Both the position numbers and the translations under genes were made by a program. Below are positions 17,524 through 26,134 of a stretch of DNA of 64,000 bases, piece after piece. Position 1 is the stretch's first letter. Every line of letters begins with the position of its first letter. The notes beneath the pieces were generated by a model that searched no databases, was not told the DNA's origin, and worked only from the letters and a program-made list of their open reading frames with translations. The DNA is from Alphaproteobacteria bacterium (GTDB taxonomy: Bacteria > Pseudomonadota > Alphaproteobacteria > CACIAM-22H2): positions 186,001 to 250,000 of the forward strand of contig JAFKFM010000009.1 of the NCBI GenBank assembly GCA_017308135.1, in the 5' to 3' direction.

Positions 17524-18316
17524 GCCCCATGCTCCCTTGCGTGCCCTCCGGCGTTTCGACCGCCGTCGCGGGCGGCGCTGGCCGGGGATGGTATTTGGCG
17601 CCCTTGATCCACAGCTTGAGCGCTTCCCAATGAATCCCGACGATGACCTTGAGCGTCAAGAGGGGGTAGGCGAAGAAATTTTTCGCCAGCATCGCGTCGG
17701 TGAACGGGACGCGGGACGCCGTGTGCGTCGCAACCAGAAGCTCGCCTTCCGCAACGCTTTGACGAATCAGGATCGCCAGCCGTTCCTCGGGCTCGTCGAC
17801 CCGGAAACGATAGGTCGCGCGCATGCCGATGAAGGGCGAGACATGGAAATTTTTCGAGGCACTTTGCAGCACCGGCGCACCCGGTTCGCGGGCCGGATCG
17901 ACAGGGATCAGATAGCCGTGCTGTTCGCCGAACGTGTTCTTCACCTCGTAGAGGATGGCGCCCAGCGTATCGTCCGCGCGGCGGCAGAAATAGATCGTCA
18001 GCGGATTGAACGCGTACCCCAAAATGCGCGGGAAGCAATGGGCGTGAATCGTCGCCCCCGCCTCCGCCAGCCCCGCTTCGGCCAAACGCGCGCGCACCCA
18101 ATCGCGCGCCGGGCCGCCGTCGCGCGCGCCATGATCGCGGTCGTGAAACGAAAACAACCCCGCGCGGTTATACGAAAACAGACGCAAACGCTTGTCGAGT
18201 TCGGGCAATTCGTCGAGATCGACGAGCATCGAAAACACGCGATAGGCGAAGCGATGGCGGAACGGCCGCAGCCGCGCATGCATCACTTGGCCGTTGTAAA
18301 GACAGGTTCGCGGCAT
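17510..18316 (-). CDS. DUF1365 family protein
   Basis: A 268-residue protein with the DUF1365 hallmarks: CLYNGQVMHARLRPFRHRF at the N-terminus, LGYAFNPLTIYFCRR, VKNTFGEQHGYL and FHVSPFIGM. The family is nearly always beside a cyclopropane synthase-like methyltransferase and a flavin amine oxidase, as here, and is thought to take part in the same lipid modification. No catalytic role is established. The ATG at 18316 yields the conserved start; sequence upstream in the same frame belongs to the shadow of the oxidase gene. Confidence 0.92.
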   Translation of the reverse strand: MPRTCLYNGQVMHARLRPFRHRFAYRVFSMLVDLDELPELDKRLRLFSYNRAGLFSFHDRDHGARDGGPARDWVRARLAEAGLAEAGATIHAHCFPRILGYAFNPLTIYFCRRADDTLGAILYEVKNTFGEQHGYLIPVDPAREPGAPVLQSASKNFHVSPFIGMRATYRFRVDEPEERLAILIRQSVAEGELLVATHTASRVPFTDAMLAKNFFAYPLLTLKVIVGIHWEALKLWIKGAKYHPRPAPPATAVETPEGTQGSMGHARG

Positions 18317-18327
18317 CGCGCCCGCCT

Positions 18328-19653
18328 TTATTCCGCCGCCGCGCGGAACGGCGGCACCTCGGCGTCTTCGCGTGGCGCCCACGGGCGGCGCACGCCGAGC
18401 ATTTCGGCCGCGTCCAGGCCGCTGCGCAAACCATCCTCGTGAAAGCCGTAGCCCGACCAAGCGCCCGCGAAGAGCAGGCCGCGCCGGTTCTGGATTTCGT
18501 GCAGGCGCGCTTGCGCCTTCAACGTCGGCGTATCGAAAGCCGGGTGCATGTACTCGAAGCCGGCCAGCACGGTCTCGGGACGGGGTGCTCGGATCGGATT
18601 GAGCGACACGAACAACGGCACGTCGCGATCGAGATTCTGGAGCTTGTTCATCCAATAGGTGACCGAGACATGCGCGTCGCCGCCGCTTTCGGCCAGATAA
18701 TTCCAGCTGGCCCAGGCGAGTTTGCGCTTCGGCATCAGGCTTTCGTCCTGATGCAGGATCGCGAGATTGGGCTGGAACGCGAAACTGCCGAGGATCTCGC
18801 GTTCCGCCGCCGTCGGATTTTCGATCAGCCCCAAGGCTTCGTCGGCATGGCAGGCGAGCAGCACGCGATCATGGCGGCGCAAACCACCGGCCGCGTCACG
18901 GACCATGACGCCGCCGTCCGCCTCGACGCGCAAGCGCGCCGCACCGGGGGCGCGGATCATCGACCGGCCGATATCGGCCAGCAGCTTCGCCACGTATTCG
19001 CGCGAACCGCCGGAGACACTGCGCCATTGCGGCCGGTCGAGAAGCTGCAATAGCCCGTGATTGCGGAAAAAGGCGCAGAAGCTGCGCGCCGGAAATTCCA
19101 GCATCTGGGCGGGCGGGCAAGACCAGATCGCCGCCGCCATCGGGATCAAGTGATTGTCGACGAAGCCGCGGCAGTAACCGCGCTCGGCCAGGAATTCTCC
19201 CAGCGTGGGCCCGTGCGTGCCCGCGCACGCGATCGCCTGCCCGTCGCGGAAGAAGCGCAGCGTATCGCGCAGCATGCGCCAATGCGCGGGACGCAGAAAA
19301 TTCGACGGCTGCGCGAACAAGCCGGTCCATGTGCCGCCGGAATATTCCAAGCGGCCGCGATCGACCGAGACCGCGAAGGACATGTTGGAGACTTCGCTTT
19401 TCACGCCCAGCGCGTCGAATAGCGCGATCAGATTGGGATAGGTGGCTTCGTTATAGACGATGAAGCCCGTATCGACCGGTACTTCGCGCGTGCGGCCACG
19501 CTTGTCTTTCGCCTTCGCGATGAAGGTATTCGCGTGGCCGCCGAAGCGGCTTTCCTTTTCGTAAAGCGTCACGCGATGGCGCTTGGACAGCAACCATGCC
19601 GCCCCCAAACCAGCGATACCCGAGCCGATAACGGCGACATCGAGCGGGCGCAT
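18328..19653 (-). CDS. FAD-dependent amine-oxidase-like protein (NAD/FAD-binding, COG2907 type)
   Basis: A 441-residue flavoprotein with a dinucleotide site VIGSGIAGLGAAWLL near residues 8-22, followed by LYEKESRFGGHANTF and a C-terminal LLFAGAWSGYGFHEDG segment that closes the FAD site. These are features of the oxidoreductase paired with DUF1365 and CFA-like enzymes; UfaO of the furan fatty acid pathway is a related idea, but specific assignment is not possible. The start ATG overlaps the photolyase stop by one base (TGATG), so translation is coupled. Confidence 0.88.
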   Translation of the reverse strand: MRPLDVAVIGSGIAGLGAAWLLSKRHRVTLYEKESRFGGHANTFIAKAKDKRGRTREVPVDTGFIVYNEATYPNLIALFDALGVKSEVSNMSFAVSVDRGRLEYSGGTWTGLFAQPSNFLRPAHWRMLRDTLRFFRDGQAIACAGTHGPTLGEFLAERGYCRGFVDNHLIPMAAAIWSCPPAQMLEFPARSFCAFFRNHGLLQLLDRPQWRSVSGGSREYVAKLLADIGRSMIRAPGAARLRVEADGGVMVRDAAGGLRRHDRVLLACHADEALGLIENPTAAEREILGSFAFQPNLAILHQDESLMPKRKLAWASWNYLAESGGDAHVSVTYWMNKLQNLDRDVPLFVSLNPIRAPRPETVLAGFEYMHPAFDTPTLKAQARLHEIQNRRGLLFAGAWSGYGFHEDGLRSGLDAAEMLGVRRPWAPREDAEVPPFRAAAE

Positions 19654-21065
19654 CAGGCGGCCGCTTTCAAGGATTGGAACGCGGCCAACGCGCGTGCGCG
19701 CGCTTCGCCGTGATCGACGATCGGCTTGGGATAGGTCTTGCCGAGCGTCACCCCGGCTTGCGCCAGCACGTTCGCCGGTGCTTCCCACGGCGCGTAGAGA
19801 TATTCAGTCGGCAGCTGGGCGAGTTCGGGCACGAAACGGCGCACGTATTTTCCTTCCGGGTCGAATTTCGCCCCTTGGAGGATGGGATTGAAGATACGGA
19901 AATAAGGGGCGGCATCCGCGCCGCAGCCCGCAACCCATTGCCAGCTGGCGGCGTTGTTGGCGAGATCGGCGTCGACGAGCGTGTCCCAGAACCAATCTTC
20001 GCCCGCACGCCAGGGCTGGAGCAGATGCTTCACCAGGAACGACGCCGCGATCATGCGCACGCGGTTATGCATCCAGCCGGTTTGCCAAAGTTCGCGCATA
20101 CCGGCGTCGACGATGGGATAGCCGGTTTGCCCCTTTTGCCACGCGCGCAGATGGGCCTTGCTTTCGCGCCACGGGAAATCGGCGAATTCGCGACGCAACG
20201 CGGTCTCCGGCAAATCGGGCTGCGAGAACAGCAGGTGATACGAAAACTCGCGCCAGCCGAGTTCCGATTGGAATTTCGGCGAGCCCGCCCCGGCGTGGAA
20301 ACATTGGCGCGGCGAGATTTCGCCGAAATGCAGATGCGGCGACAAACGCGACGTGCCCTCTATATCCGGCCGGTCGCGCAGATTGCCGTAACCGTCCAGC
20401 GCTTCGCCGACGAAGCGCAGCAAGCGCGCTTGCGCGCCCGCCTCGCCCGGCGTCCAGACGCTGAAGCCGCCCGCCCAGTCGGGCTTGGTCGGCAGCAGCT
20501 TCCACGCTTCGAGCGCGTCGCTTTTGGGCAAGGCTTCCGGTGCGGGAATTTTCTTCGGCGCCGGTGTGGGCAAAGGTGGCGCTTCGGCCGCGAGGCAGGC
20601 TTTCCAGAATGGCGTGAACACGCGGAACGGCGTGCCCGATTTCGACAACACGGTCAGCGGTTCGAAGATCAGGCTCGCGTTGAAGCTGCGCGCGGCGAGG
20701 CCCTTGACCTCGAGTTCCGCCTTCAGCGCCTTATCGCGCGCGACGGCGAAGGGTTCGTAGCAGCGGTTCCAATAGACGCCGCCCGCCTTCGTCTCGGCGA
20801 TCAGCTTGGCGAGAACCGCTTTCGACTCGCCCCGGCGCAGGACGAGTTTGGCCCCGCGCTTGTCGAGATCGCGCGCGAGCGATTCCAGCGAATGATGCAG
20901 CCACCAGCGGCTCGCACCGCCGCGCTTCCAAATGCCGGGCGTTTCGTCGTCCAGGATATAGACGGGGACCACCGGGGCGCCGCTGTCGACCGCCGCGCGC
21001 AAGGCCGGATTGTCGGCGAGGCGCAGATCCTGACGGAACCAGACCAGAATTGGCGCGAGGGACAT
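19653..21065 (-). CDS. phrB: Deoxyribodipyrimidine photo-lyase
   Basis: A 470-residue photolyase. The N-terminal antenna domain opens with PILVWFRQDLRLADNPAL; the FAD domain shows RDRPDIEGTSRLSPHLHFGE, QTGYPIVDAGMRELW and the WQWVAGCGADAAPYFRIFNP block (each at most 20 residues), the class I CPD photolyase pattern. It repairs pyrimidine dimers with blue light. As first gene of the lipid-modification operon it suggests a light- or singlet-oxygen-induced unit. An ECF11-like promoter lies just upstream. Confidence 0.96.
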   Translation of the reverse strand: MSLAPILVWFRQDLRLADNPALRAAVDSGAPVVPVYILDDETPGIWKRGGASRWWLHHSLESLARDLDKRGAKLVLRRGESKAVLAKLIAETKAGGVYWNRCYEPFAVARDKALKAELEVKGLAARSFNASLIFEPLTVLSKSGTPFRVFTPFWKACLAAEAPPLPTPAPKKIPAPEALPKSDALEAWKLLPTKPDWAGGFSVWTPGEAGAQARLLRFVGEALDGYGNLRDRPDIEGTSRLSPHLHFGEISPRQCFHAGAGSPKFQSELGWREFSYHLLFSQPDLPETALRREFADFPWRESKAHLRAWQKGQTGYPIVDAGMRELWQTGWMHNRVRMIAASFLVKHLLQPWRAGEDWFWDTLVDADLANNAASWQWVAGCGADAAPYFRIFNPILQGAKFDPEGKYVRRFVPELAQLPTEYLYAPWEAPANVLAQAGVTLGKTYPKPIVDHGEARARALAAFQSLKAAA

Positions 21066-21099
21066 CGAAAAGGCCGGAACCGTTTGAGAGCGAACAGCA

Positions 21100-21129
21100 T
21101 TTCTACGCCCGCCCGCGCCGATCGGATCA
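21100..21129 (-). promoter_or_regulatory. RpoE (ECF11)-like promoter of the photolyase operon
   Basis: On the minus strand TGATCC (21129-21124) is followed after exactly 18 bases by TAGAAA (21105-21100). As I recall, promoters of the Rhodobacter RpoE/ChrR singlet-oxygen sigma factor are TGATCC, about 18 bases, then TAAGA-like; phr, cfa-like and DUF1365-type genes are among its targets. The likely leader is about 28 bases. Match is by eye and by family logic. Confidence 0.62.
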
Positions 21130-21840
21130 CTCCTGCCCCGGTTTTGGGGCGCGACGAACGACCGGTTCCAGCCGCCCGGCCGGGAACAGATGCAGATTAT
21201 CCCGGCCGGTCATCAAAACGCGCCAGCGCGTGCGCCCGAAAAGCCCGGAAATCGCGCGATCCAGCGTATCCAGTCCGCCCGTATAGGCGCCGAAGGCCGG
21301 CATGACCATGCGCCGCCCGTCGGTCGTGAAACACGGCGCCACGACCCGGCCGATTTTGGTCACGACGCAGGCCTTGGGGTGAAAATGGCCGACGATCTCG
21401 CCCAGCGCCAAAACGGGCCCGGCGGGTTCGTGGCGCAGGACGAGCTTGCCCTCGGCGATTTCGGGCACCACGCGCCCGCCCAATTCGGGGGGGATTTGCG
21501 GATCGTGGTTGCCCAGCACCCAAACCCAGTCGAGGCCTTTCATCATCCGGGCGAGATGGTCGCGATCGTTGGGCGCGATGCGCTTGCCCGCGTCCTTGTC
21601 GTGGAACGAATCGCCCAGACACACGACCCGCGCGGGCGTGTAGCGGCGGATCAGGCGCTGCAACGCGTCCAGCGTCGCGCGCGTGTCGTAAGGCGGCAGC
21701 GGCACGCCTTTCGCCGCGAAGGCCGAACCTTTTTCCAGATGCAAATCGGCGACGATCAACGTTTTGGTCGCGGGCCAAAACAAGGCGCCGGCGGGATCGG
21801 CGAAAAGCGCCGTTTCTTCGATCGTGATTCGCGCGTGCAT
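21127..21840 (-). CDS. pdeM: Ligase-associated DNA damage response endonuclease PdeM
   Basis: A 237-residue metallophosphoesterase with the motif series VADLHLEKG, LGDSFHD, VLGNHD and VGHFHP (metal ligands Asp, His, Asn). This short calcineurin-like type is the PdeM protein usually found with an Lhr-like helicase, an ATP-dependent ligase and an exonuclease. Here only the helicase partner is adjacent (one-base overlap); ligase and exonuclease are absent from the window. Nuclease activity is inferred from family. Confidence 0.9.
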   Translation of the reverse strand: MHARITIEETALFADPAGALFWPATKTLIVADLHLEKGSAFAAKGVPLPPYDTRATLDALQRLIRRYTPARVVCLGDSFHDKDAGKRIAPNDRDHLARMMKGLDWVWVLGNHDPQIPPELGGRVVPEIAEGKLVLRHEPAGPVLALGEIVGHFHPKACVVTKIGRVVAPCFTTDGRRMVMPAFGAYTGGLDTLDRAISGLFGRTRWRVLMTGRDNLHLFPAGRLEPVVRRAPKPGQE

Positions 21841-24287
21841 CAGAAAAGTTCGGCCTGGCTGTCGTCGGCTTGGTCGTCGTCGATCATCGCATCCGCGATC
21901 AGGGCCTCGGCCTGCGCCGCATCGGCCAACGCGTCTTCGATCGCCTCACCGTAGATGGCTTCGCGGCCGACTTCCAGCAGCACGGGCACGGCCAAGGGCG
22001 AGACGCGTTCCAAGCGGCGATGGCGTATTTTGCCGCGCGCCGCCCGCAGCATGGCGGCAAGCCGCGAGAGGTCGATCAGGCCCGTCGCCGCGTCGGCCCG
22101 CGTCGCGCGCAGCAAAATATGATCGGGCTCGTGCTTGCGCAAAACGTCGTAGATCAGGTCGGACGAAAACGTGACCTGCCGCCCGGTCTTTTCCTCGCCC
22201 GGATGGCGGCGTTCGATCAAGCCTGCGATCACCGCGACATTGCGGAACGCCCGGCGCAGCATGGAGGAGTCCGCGAGCCATTCCTCCAGATCGTCGCCGA
22301 GCATGTCCACGGCGAACAATTCCGACGGGCGATCGACGGGGCGCGTCGACCACACCGCGATCGAATAATCCGACGCGACGAAGCCGAGCGGGCGCAAACC
22401 CTCGCGCTCCATCCGCTTGGTCAGCAACATGCCCAAGGTTTGGTGCGCGTTGCGCCCCGCGAAGCAATAGGCGATCAGGAACCATTTGCCGTGGCGCGGA
22501 AAGGTTTCGATCAGCAAGCCGTCGCGCCCCGGCATTTCCGATTTGCGCCGTTGCAGCGTCAGCCATTCCTTCACGTCGCGCGGCAAATCGCGCCACGCGG
22601 CCGGATCGGCGAGGATGCCGCGCACGCGCGCGGCCAGCTCCGCCGTGAACGGCATACGCGCGCCCGCATAGATCGGAATACGCGGTTGATCGTCCTTGGC
22701 GCGGCTGACCTCCACCGTCGTTTCGCGCATGCCTTCGTAGCGCAGCACTTGGCCCGCGAAGCCGAACGTGTCGCCGGGCTCGAGGCCGAGGACGAAATTC
22801 TCTTCGACCTTGCCCAGGCGTTTACCGCGCCGGAACGCGACATTGAGCATCGGCGTTTCGACGATCGTGCCGACGTTCAAGCGATATTGCCGCTGTGCCA
22901 AGGGTGTCGCGACGCTCCATTTGCCGCTCTCGTCGCGCTTCAGGCGCTTGTAGCGTTCATAGGCCGCCAGCGCGTAACCGCCATCGGCGACGAAACCGAG
23001 CGTGCGATCGAACGTCGCGCGGTCGAGATCGGCATAGGGTGCCGCGCGCCGCACTTGTTCGTACATCGCGGATTCGTCGAAGGCTTCCGAACACGCGGCC
23101 CCCAGCAAATGCTGGGCGAGCACGTCCAGCGCGCCGGGCGGCTGCGGGGCGGCGTCGATCTCGTGCGCGTCCAACGCCGCCAAGGCCGCGCGGCATTCGA
23201 GCATTTCGAAGCGATTGCCGGGCACCAAAATCGCGCGCGAGGGATCGTCGAGCCGATGATTGGCGCGGCCGATACGCTGGAGCAGACGCGCGGCCCCTTT
23301 GGGGGCCCCGATCTGCACGACCAGATCCACGTCGCCCCAATCGATGCCGAGATCGAGCGACGACGTCGCGACGACGGCGCGGAGCTTTCCCGCCGCCATC
23401 GCCGCTTCGATCTTGCGGCGCTGTTCGGGGGCGAGCGATCCGTGATGCAGGCCAATGGCGAGATTGTCGTCGTTGAGCTTCCAAAGCTCGCGAAAGCAAA
23501 TCTCGGCTTGCGCGCGGGTGTTGACGAACACGATCGCCGCGCGCGCGGCCTTCAGCGCCAGATAGACTTCCGGCAACGCATGCACGGCCGTATGCCCGGC
23601 CCACGGGATGCGCGCTTCGGGCACCAGGATGGTGACTTGCGGCTTGGCGCCGGCCGCCCCCATCACGATCGCGGGCGCGGCGTCGAGGCCGGAGGCGAGG
23701 AACCGCGCCAAGGCGGGCGGTTCGGCGACCGTGGCGGAAAGTCCCACGCGCCGCGCTTGCGGGGCGATATCGGCGAGCTTAGCGAGGCCCAGCGACAGAA
23801 GATCGCCGCGCTTGGTGCCGGCGAGCGCATGGATTTCATCGACGATCACGACGCGCAATTTGGCGAAGAAGTCGCGCGCGTCGGGATAGGACAGCAGCAA
23901 CGCCAGCGATTCCGGCGTCGTCATCAGAATATGCGGCGGCGACTTCCGCTGGCGCGCGCGCTTGGACGCGGGCGTGTCGCCCGTGCGGCTTTCCGCGCGG
24001 ATCGGCAGGTTCATTTCCGCGATCGGCTTCTCGACGTTGCGATGCACGTCGATCGCCAGCGCCTTCAGCGGCGAAACGTAAAGCGTGTGCAGGCCCGCTT
24101 TCGGATCGCCGGCAAGATCGACGAGGCTGGGCAGAAAGCCCGCCAGCGTTTTGCCAGCGCCCGTGGGTGCCACCAGCAGCGCGGATTTCCCCGCGCGCCC
24201 GAGTGCGAGAAGCTCCGATTGATGCGCGCGTAACCGCCAGCCGCGTTGGCCGAGCCAGGATGCGAACGGCTCGGGAAGCGCGCTCAC
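21840..24287 (-). CDS. Ligase-associated DEXH-box DNA helicase (Lhr family)
   Basis: An 815-residue superfamily 2 helicase: Walker A PTGAGKT (41-47), VSPLKALAIDV, TTPESLALLLS, Walker B VDEIH (149-153), LSATVAEP, and in domain 2 VATSSLDLGIDWGDVDLV and QRIGRANH, followed by the long Lhr C-terminal region with winged helix and beta-barrel. It should unwind DNA during damage repair. Start taken at GTG 24287, which overlaps the upstream gene stop (GTGA) and gives the usual short N-terminus; an upstream in-frame extension runs through that other gene and has low-complexity Arg-rich sequence. Confidence 0.93.
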   Translation of the reverse strand: MSALPEPFASWLGQRGWRLRAHQSELLALGRAGKSALLVAPTGAGKTLAGFLPSLVDLAGDPKAGLHTLYVSPLKALAIDVHRNVEKPIAEMNLPIRAESRTGDTPASKRARQRKSPPHILMTTPESLALLLSYPDARDFFAKLRVVIVDEIHALAGTKRGDLLSLGLAKLADIAPQARRVGLSATVAEPPALARFLASGLDAAPAIVMGAAGAKPQVTILVPEARIPWAGHTAVHALPEVYLALKAARAAIVFVNTRAQAEICFRELWKLNDDNLAIGLHHGSLAPEQRRKIEAAMAAGKLRAVVATSSLDLGIDWGDVDLVVQIGAPKGAARLLQRIGRANHRLDDPSRAILVPGNRFEMLECRAALAALDAHEIDAAPQPPGALDVLAQHLLGAACSEAFDESAMYEQVRRAAPYADLDRATFDRTLGFVADGGYALAAYERYKRLKRDESGKWSVATPLAQRQYRLNVGTIVETPMLNVAFRRGKRLGKVEENFVLGLEPGDTFGFAGQVLRYEGMRETTVEVSRAKDDQPRIPIYAGARMPFTAELAARVRGILADPAAWRDLPRDVKEWLTLQRRKSEMPGRDGLLIETFPRHGKWFLIAYCFAGRNAHQTLGMLLTKRMEREGLRPLGFVASDYSIAVWSTRPVDRPSELFAVDMLGDDLEEWLADSSMLRRAFRNVAVIAGLIERRHPGEEKTGRQVTFSSDLIYDVLRKHEPDHILLRATRADAATGLIDLSRLAAMLRAARGKIRHRRLERVSPLAVPVLLEVGREAIYGEAIEDALADAAQAEALIADAMIDDDQADDSQAELF

Positions 24288-24520
24288 ATCGCCGCGCGCG
24301 ACGCGGCGAGGAACGCGCGGCCCGCTTGCGTGGCGACGATGGCGGGCGTTCCGTCGGCCAGCGCGGCGCGCGCGACCAAACGGCGATCGCACGCCGTTTC
24401 CCAGACCGGCAGGCGCGGGCACGAGGTGCGCCACGCGTCCAACGTTTCGGCGTAGCCGCGCGGACGCGCGGCGACCCATTCCACCATATCCGCGATCAAA
24501 GCATCGAGCGGGTCACGCAT
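24284..24520 (-). CDS. Small conserved protein upstream of the Lhr-like helicase
   Basis: A 78-residue soluble protein containing WVAARPRGYAETLDAWRTSC and PRLPVWETACDRRLV. I recall similar proteins, without known function, scattered in alphaproteobacteria. Its stop overlaps the GTG of the helicase (4 bases), so it is the first gene of the helicase-pdeM operon. No metal site or membrane segment is evident beyond three Cys. Confidence 0.7.
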   Translation of the reverse strand: MRDPLDALIADMVEWVAARPRGYAETLDAWRTSCPRLPVWETACDRRLVARAALADGTPAIVATQAGRAFLAASRAAM

Positions 24521-24532
24521 GCTTCCCTCCCC

Positions 24533-25276
24533 TTACGCGAAAAGCCAGAGATACAGCCCGTGCGCCACGTACCACGCGCAGACCGTGGCGATGATACGAT
24601 TCGCCCAGACGCGATAATCGGCGTTGGTCATCCGCGCCAACACCCAGCCGCCCAACGTCGTGCCGATCATCGCCGCCCCGATGGCGACGGCGTAGGACGA
24701 CCAATCGCCGAAATCGACGGGATCGATCAGCACGCCGAAATAGACGATCTTGGCGAAATGCCCGAAGACTTGGCACACGCCTTTGGTCGATACGATCTGC
24801 CGGCGGTCGAGCCCGCCTTTCAGGAAGAACGAATCGAGCAACGGTCCGGTCACGCCGGTCAGCATCATGAACGACACGCACACGATGCCGTAGATCACCG
24901 CGTGGCCGTCGCGCGTGGGATCGCCTTGCAGCCATTTCGGCGCCAGCATCAGCACGTAAGGCGAAAGGCCCAGTGCTATCAGCGCCAGCGGGCGGCTGGG
25001 CACGAACAGCACGATCACCCACACCGCCATCGCGGCGACGCCGCCCAGCGAATAAAACAGCGTCGGCCGCCACAGAATGTGTTTGCGCCACAGATAAGCG
25101 CGCCACCCGTTGGCGGAAATCTGCGCGGCGCCGTGCAGCGCCATCGCCGCGGGTACGGGCAGGAAGGCGAGCAACGCGCCCATCAGCACCAAGCCGCCGG
25201 CCATGCCGAACATGCCCGACAGGATCGACGTGCCGATGACGGTAATCGCAAGGGCGGAGAGCCCGAGAATGCCCAT
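24533..25276 (-). CDS. Sulfite exporter TauE/SafE (TSUP) family membrane protein
   Basis: A 247-residue protein with about eight hydrophobic segments. The first, IGTSILSGMFGMAGGLVLMG, carries the Gly-rich TSUP signature, and the second repeat has FFLKGGLDRRQIVSTKGVCQ. The family moves sulfite, sulfoacetate or related organosulfur anions across the inner membrane. The start overlaps the stop of the upstream unknown gene by one base (TGATG). The upstream pair are paralogues of the gene at 11731, so the exporter may work with, or be regulated by, them; no evidence fixes the cargo. Confidence 0.88.
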   Translation of the reverse strand: MGILGLSALAITVIGTSILSGMFGMAGGLVLMGALLAFLPVPAAMALHGAAQISANGWRAYLWRKHILWRPTLFYSLGGVAAMAVWVIVLFVPSRPLALIALGLSPYVLMLAPKWLQGDPTRDGHAVIYGIVCVSFMMLTGVTGPLLDSFFLKGGLDRRQIVSTKGVCQVFGHFAKIVYFGVLIDPVDFGDWSSYAVAIGAAMIGTTLGGWVLARMTNADYRVWANRIIATVCAWYVAHGLYLWLFA

Positions 25277-25665
25277 CAGCGGAACTCGACCTCGTCGTCG
25301 GCGTCGGCCGGCGCGCCGCCGAACTCTTTGATGAGGAAGGCGGGCCGGCCCGCGATCATGCGCAGCGTCTTCTCGGCCGAGCGCGACAAGGGAATGCGCG
25401 CGTCCTTGCAATGGACGATCAGCGCCGCCGCCACTTCCGGCGCTTCGAATTCGACGCGGACCGTGGCGCCGCTATCCTTCTGCACGTGCAGTTTGACGCT
25501 CAAATCGTCCGCGTCGCATTGGATGCGCGCGATCTGGCCCGGCGGCAGCGGATCCTTGCGCAAGCGGCGATAATTCGACAACGCGCGCACGAGTTCGCTT
25601 TCGCGGAAAAAAACGAGCCGGTATTCGTCCATGCCCGGCGGCAGCGCGGAGGCTTTCTTCGCCAT
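25276..25665 (-). CDS. Unknown conserved protein, paralogue family member 2
   Basis: A 129-residue soluble protein of the same unknown family as 11731-12117 and 25671-26039. Shared elements: DEYRLVFF near residue 13, SELVRALSNYRR, PLPPGQI and VAAALIVHC..ARIPL. Compared with its paralogues it has an extra 12-residue N-terminus (MAKKASALPPGM) and an acidic C-terminal tail. It lies 5 bases after paralogue 3 and overlaps the exporter start by one base, indicating translational coupling. Confidence 0.8.
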   Translation of the reverse strand: MAKKASALPPGMDEYRLVFFRESELVRALSNYRRLRKDPLPPGQIARIQCDADDLSVKLHVQKDSGATVRVEFEAPEVAAALIVHCKDARIPLSRSAEKTLRMIAGRPAFLIKEFGGAPADADDEVEFR

Positions 25666-25670
25666 TTCGG

Positions 25671-26039
25671 CTACGCCACCACCGATTGGCCGAGGATTTC
25701 GAGATTGAGCATCTCCGGCTCGGCGGCACCCGCGATATGCACCGACATCGCCATGCGGCCTTCGAGCAGATGCAGATCCTTGGACGCCTTCAACGGCAGG
25801 CGCACGCCGCGATCGCGGCAGCGCATGATCAGCGCCGCGATGACGGAAGGTTTGTCGTAGAGATAGCGCTTGGGCCGGTCCTTGCCGAAGGTCAGCTCGC
25901 AATCGAGCGCCTCGCGGTTCACGCGGAATTTTACCGGCGGCACGGTGGGGGTCGCTTGGCCGCGCTTGCGATCATAGGTGACGAGCGCTTCGCGCACGTC
26001 GCGCCACGAAAACAGCACGAACCGGTACTCGCTCGCCAT
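25671..26039 (-). CDS. Unknown conserved protein, paralogue family member 3
   Basis: A 122-residue soluble protein opening MASEYRFVLFSW, nearly the same as MASEYRLIFFDQ in the 11731 product. It keeps AL..YDRKRG, a strand pair, VIAALIMRCRDRGVRLPL and a final hydrophobic strand, but is the most diverged of the three. As first gene of a three-gene operon (paralogue 3, paralogue 2, TauE-like exporter) it probably sets expression. Function unknown; tandem duplication is the simplest origin for the pair. Confidence 0.8.
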   Translation of the reverse strand: MASEYRFVLFSWRDVREALVTYDRKRGQATPTVPPVKFRVNREALDCELTFGKDRPKRYLYDKPSVIAALIMRCRDRGVRLPLKASKDLHLLEGRMAMSVHIAGAAEPEMLNLEILGQSVVA

Positions 26040-26096
26040 TGCCCCTCGCCCCGAATCCACACAGGCCAAACGCGGATTCGAGCGTTACCCCATAAC

Positions 26097-26123
26097 CCGG
26101 CCGCCCGCAAGACGGGCGGCCGG
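26097..26123 (-). terminator. GC-rich hairpin after the RND operon (terminator without clear T run)
   Basis: An 11-bp perfect stem CCGGCCGCCCG/CGGGCGGCCGG with loop of five bases lies 12 bases beyond the stop of the RND pump gene. Neither strand has a T run after the stem, so it may act with Rho or merely stabilise the mRNA end. Confidence 0.45.
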
Positions 26124-26134
26124 ACTTAGGGTTG

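Noticed and set aside
21870..24233. Plus-strand frame of 787 codons opposite the Lhr-like helicase
   Set aside because: Low-complexity Arg/His/Gln-rich product, no start signal; a shadow of the helicase gene.
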